In this document: one piece after another, positions 61,504 to 64,000 of the stretch
How positions within the stretch are numbered: position 1 is the stretch's first letter
How the letters are laid out: every line of letters begins with the position of its first letter
Assembly: GCA_002010065.2 (NCBI GenBank)
Contig: MTMD02000014.1
Location: 1 to 64,000, forward strand
Direction of reading: 5' to 3'
DNA: 64,000 nucleotides
From: Candidatus Pyrohabitans jungbluthii
GTDB lineage: Archaea > Hydrothermarchaeota > Hydrothermarchaeia > Hydrothermarchaeales > BMS3B
Made by a program: the position numbers and the translations under genes
The notes under the pieces: model-generated
Told to the model about the DNA's origin: nothing
The model's input: only the letters and a program-made list of their open reading frames with translations
Database searches by the model: none

Positions 61504-61656
61504 GTTGTATTTTATTTAATTGACAAATTATAAAACTTGCTTCATTGATGGTTTCTTTATCTGCTCGAAAGGATTGAGCCATCTTAATTTTAAGCTTAGT
61601 TAAATTTTAGCAGGTTTAAATTTAAGCATGTGATTAATCTACAAAGAAAGAGGTAT

Positions 61657-61730
61657 GGGCCCGCTGGGCTTCGAACCCAGGACCTTTCGCTTATCAGGCG
61701 AACGCGCTAACCAGGCTGCGCCACGGGCCC
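61657..61730 (-). tRNA. tRNA-Ile(GAT)
   Basis: On the minus strand: acceptor GGGCCCG/CGGGCCC, D stem GCGC/GCGC, anticodon stem TTCGC/GCGAA with loop CTGATAA (anticodon GAT) and T arm CTGGG-TTCGAAG-CCCAG. There is no intron and CCA is not encoded. Confidence 0.95.
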
Positions 61731-61854
61731 TCGTGATTCGCCTGTGAGTTCACCTCTTAAAATTTTAATGAAAGTGTACCCAAGGTTTATATTCCTCATT
61801 CACCAATATTACCTTCGTTAAGCTTTCCCCTCTTTTCAGGAAGGTGAATACAAG

Positions 61855-63750
61855 TTGGACCTGATGCAGTTCCGCACCACCGAGGAGATTGAGGTTCCCA
61901 AGAACCTCATCGACCAGGTGATTGGTCAGGAGAGGGCGGTTGAGATTATAAAGAAGGCTGCCCTCCAGAAGAGGCATGTTTTACTGATAGGCGACCCTGG
62001 CACAGGGAAGAGCATGCTGGGCCAGGCTATGGCAGAGCTTCTCCCCACGGAGGAGCTTGAAGATATTCTGGTCTACCCCAACCCTGAGGACAAGAACAAC
62101 CCTAAAATAGAGGCGGTAAAGGCAGGCGAGGGCGAGGCGATAATTCAGCGCTTCAAGGAGCAGAAGCGCCGTGTAGAGGCGCCCATAAACACCATGTTCA
62201 AGGTGCTCTTCATAAGCGTAATGTTTCTGGTGCTGTACTACATGCTGGTGCTCCAGCAGCCTTATGTGCTGTTTCTCGGGATAATCGCCTTCGTCTTCCT
62301 GCTGATGGGCAGGCAGTACATTAAGGTTAAAGACGATGTGCTCGTTCCGAAGCTGCTGGTTAACAACAAGGGCAGGACGAAGGCACCTTTTGTGGACGCC
62401 ACAGGCTCGCACGCTGGAGCGTTGCTTGGCGATGTGCGCCACGACCCCTTCCAGAGCGGCGGTTTGGAGACGCCTCCCCACGAGCTGGTTGAGGCGGGGG
62501 CAATCCACAAGGCGCACAAGGGCGTGCTCTTTATAGATGAGATTTCCACTCTCGGTATAGAGAGCCAGCAGGCTCTGCTCACCGCTATGCAGGAGAAGAG
62601 GTTCCCGATTACCGGGCAGAGTGAGCGTAGCTCAGGTGCAATGGTGCGCACAGAGCCAGTGCCCTGTGATTTTATTCTCATTGCGGCGGGCAACCTCGAC
62701 GTGGTCAACAAGATGCATCCCGCCCTGCGCTCCCGTATTAGAGGCTACGGCTATGAGATTTACATGAAGGATGTGATGGACGACACCCGAGAGAATCGCG
62801 ACAAGCTGGTGCAGTTCGTAGCGCAGGAAGTTGTGAAGGACGGCAAGATACCCCACTTCACCCGCGAAGCTGTGATTGAGATAATTGAAGAAGCCAGGAG
62901 GCGCGCTGGCAGAAGGGGTAAGCTTACGCTGAAGCTTCGCGGGCTCGGTGGCTTGGTGCGCGCTGCTGGAGATGTTGCAATAAGCGAGGGTGCGCCCTAC
63001 GTAGAGGCGAGGCACGTAAAGAAGGCAAAGAAGATCGCCCGTACCTTGGAGCAGCAGATTGCCGATAGGTACATCAGTCAGAAAAAGGATTATGAGGTTT
63101 ACAAGGTTGAGGGCGCAGAGGTGGGCAAGGTTAACGGTTTAGCTGTAATCGGCAGCGACAGCGGCGTAATTTTGCCCATTGTAGCCGAGGTGACGCCTGC
63201 ACAGAGCCGCGAGGAGGGCAAAATAATAGCCACGGGCAAGCTGCGCACAATAGCGAGGGAGGCGATTCAGAACGTTAGCGCGATTATCAAGAAGCACACG
63301 GGTAGAGACATCTCGAATTACGACGTTCATATTCAGTTTCTGCAAACATACGAGGGCGTCGAGGGGGACAGCGCCAGCATAAGCGTCGCCACGGCTGTGT
63401 TCTCCGCCCTCGAGAATATACCAGTTGATCAAAGCGTTGCCATGACGGGCTCGCTCAGCGTGCGCGGCGACGTCCTGCCGGTGGGCGGTGTAAACGCGAA
63501 GATAGAGGCTGCGCTCAACGCGGGCATAAAGAAGGTGATAATACCTCACGGAAACCTCAAAGATGTGATGCTTGACCCGGAGAAGCGCAGGAAGATAGAG
63601 ATTGTGCCTGTGAAGACGCTTTCGGAGGTGCTGGAAGAGGCGCTGTGCTGGAGCGAGGATCGCGAGGGCTTGCTCGACCGCGTGAAGAGCATGATTTCCC
63701 TGCCGAGGGTGGACAGGGCTCTGCCGAGTGTTGACAAGCAGGGAAGCTGA
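61855..63750 (+). CDS. lonB: Archaeal membrane-bound Lon protease (LonB)
   Basis: 631 residues; the frame opens at TTG and an ATG lies three codons later. The AAA+ part has Walker A LLIGDPGTGKSMLG, Walker B GVLFIDEIS and a sensor region AAGNLDVV. Between Walker A and B sit two membrane helices (about 117-160: MFKVLFISVMFLVLYYML and VLFLGIIAFVFLLMG), the LonB hallmark. The C-terminal protease has Ser in EGVEGDSASISVA and Lys in GGVNAKIEAALNAG. It degrades unfolded and membrane proteins. It is followed by tldD after nine bases. Confidence 0.97.
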   Translation: MDLMQFRTTEEIEVPKNLIDQVIGQERAVEIIKKAALQKRHVLLIGDPGTGKSMLGQAMAELLPTEELEDILVYPNPEDKNNPKIEAVKAGEGEAIIQRFKEQKRRVEAPINTMFKVLFISVMFLVLYYMLVLQQPYVLFLGIIAFVFLLMGRQYIKVKDDVLVPKLLVNNKGRTKAPFVDATGSHAGALLGDVRHDPFQSGGLETPPHELVEAGAIHKAHKGVLFIDEISTLGIESQQALLTAMQEKRFPITGQSERSSGAMVRTEPVPCDFILIAAGNLDVVNKMHPALRSRIRGYGYEIYMKDVMDDTRENRDKLVQFVAQEVVKDGKIPHFTREAVIEIIEEARRRAGRRGKLTLKLRGLGGLVRAAGDVAISEGAPYVEARHVKKAKKIARTLEQQIADRYISQKKDYEVYKVEGAEVGKVNGLAVIGSDSGVILPIVAEVTPAQSREEGKIIATGKLRTIAREAIQNVSAIIKKHTGRDISNYDVHIQFLQTYEGVEGDSASISVATAVFSALENIPVDQSVAMTGSLSVRGDVLPVGGVNAKIEAALNAGIKKVIIPHGNLKDVMLDPEKRRKIEIVPVKTLSEVLEEALCWSEDREGLLDRVKSMISLPRVDRALPSVDKQGS

Positions 63751-63759
63751 GGCTTGCGC

Positions 63760-64000
63760 ATGTTGCGAGAGGTTCGAGAGCTGTTAGAGCTGCCTGCGCG
63801 TTTTGTAGACGTCACCTTGCATGACGTTGAGAGCACGAGTATTTTGATGAAAGACGGCTCCGCAAAGGAGATTGCCACAGGCAGGAGTTCTGGAATTTCT
63901 GTGCGTGTGCTTGACCGCGGCTGGGGCTTCGCTTACGCGAGCAGTGTCCATGAACTAAAAGATGCGGCGGAGCGCGCCCTGCGTGGTGCCAAGCTTGCGA
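63760..64000 (+). CDS. tldD: Partial: TldD/PmbA-family metalloprotease, N-terminus
   Basis: About 80 codons before the window ends. MLREVRELLELPARFVDVTL, ILMKDGSAKEIATGRSSGIS and VRVLDRGWGFAYASSVHE are the standard start of TldD/PmbA proteins, which process peptides such as modified antibiotics or antitoxins in bacteria. The catalytic HEAVGH-type helix lies beyond the window. It is probably cotranscribed with lonB. Confidence 0.88.
   Translation, partial: MLREVRELLELPARFVDVTLHDVESTSILMKDGSAKEIATGRSSGISVRVLDRGWGFAYASSVHELKDAAERALRGAKLA

Noticed and set aside
59900-61730. att duplication for tRNA-Ile matching the other two tRNA sites
   Set aside because: No copy of the tRNA-Ile 3' end was found between 59900 and 61650.

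Overview
The window comes from an anaerobic, probably thermophilic euryarchaeon. Ribosomal proteins S19e, L39e, L31e and LX, aIF6, prefoldin alpha, Nep1, RNase P protein 4, a membrane LonB protease, type II methionine aminopeptidase and TATA-box promoters with leaderless starts are archaeal. Formylmethanofuran:tetrahydromethanopterin formyltransferase (Ftr) shows C1 metabolism on methanopterin. Two octaheme cytochromes, a Tat-exported formate-dehydrogenase-like molybdoenzyme and cytochrome c assembly factors point to respiration or extracellular electron transfer, as in Archaeoglobi, Hydrothermarchaeota or ANME-like lineages. I cannot name the species. The all-GC acceptor stems of all five tRNAs fit a thermophile.

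Layout. 0-6 kb: a cut-off nucleotide-sugar dehydrogenase fragment, an Alg7/MraY-like sugar phosphotransferase, a degraded PIN toxin, then a coupled operon of two half-size RND exporters and an S-layer-type protein, divergent from a TrmB regulator. 6-11 kb: an octaheme HAO-like cytochrome, an HD hydrolase, methionine aminopeptidase, an FKBP-thioredoxin lipoprotein, TsaC/Sua5 and tRNA-Val. 12.0-15.6 kb: a 3.5 kb island bounded by an 18-bp copy of the tRNA-Arg 3' end, filled with toxin-antitoxin modules, several of them broken. 15.6-20 kb: nitrilase, ftr, ahcY, a YkgJ protein and a CBS protein. 20.2-20.6 kb: tRNA-Val and tRNA-Gly with a hairpin-rich 188-bp insert that also repeats the tRNA-Val 3' end. 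20.6-28 kb: histidine kinase, unknown membrane proteins, an octaheme tetrathionate-reductase-family cytochrome and a DUF531 protein.

28-33.5 kb is a tightly packed ribosome and translation operon (nep1 to ftsY). 34.6-43 kb is a respiratory block: two TatA-like proteins, FdhD, NrfD, a four-cluster ferredoxin, the catalytic molybdoenzyme with a Tat signal, a divergent HdrA-N/MvhD/polyferredoxin fusion and a TorD chaperone. Together these supply export, sulfuration, insertion and electron exit for one exported enzyme.

43.5-52.1 kb looks accessory: a cohesin-like protein, large secreted proteins of unknown function, two divergent zinc-ribbon/winged-helix paralogs ending in an identical acidic Trp/Gly tail encoded by an exact 36-bp inverted repeat, a 915-residue lipoprotein and a beta-propeller. 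This is my best candidate for an undescribed system. 52-58 kb carries redox genes (HxlR, CDGSH, DsbA-like, CcdA, DUF1573, DsbD-like, monoheme cytochrome). 58-64 kb holds RadC, CBS, a stand-alone archaeo-eukaryotic primase-superfamily protein, an AT-rich patch of small membrane proteins next to tRNA-Ile, LonB and the start of TldD.
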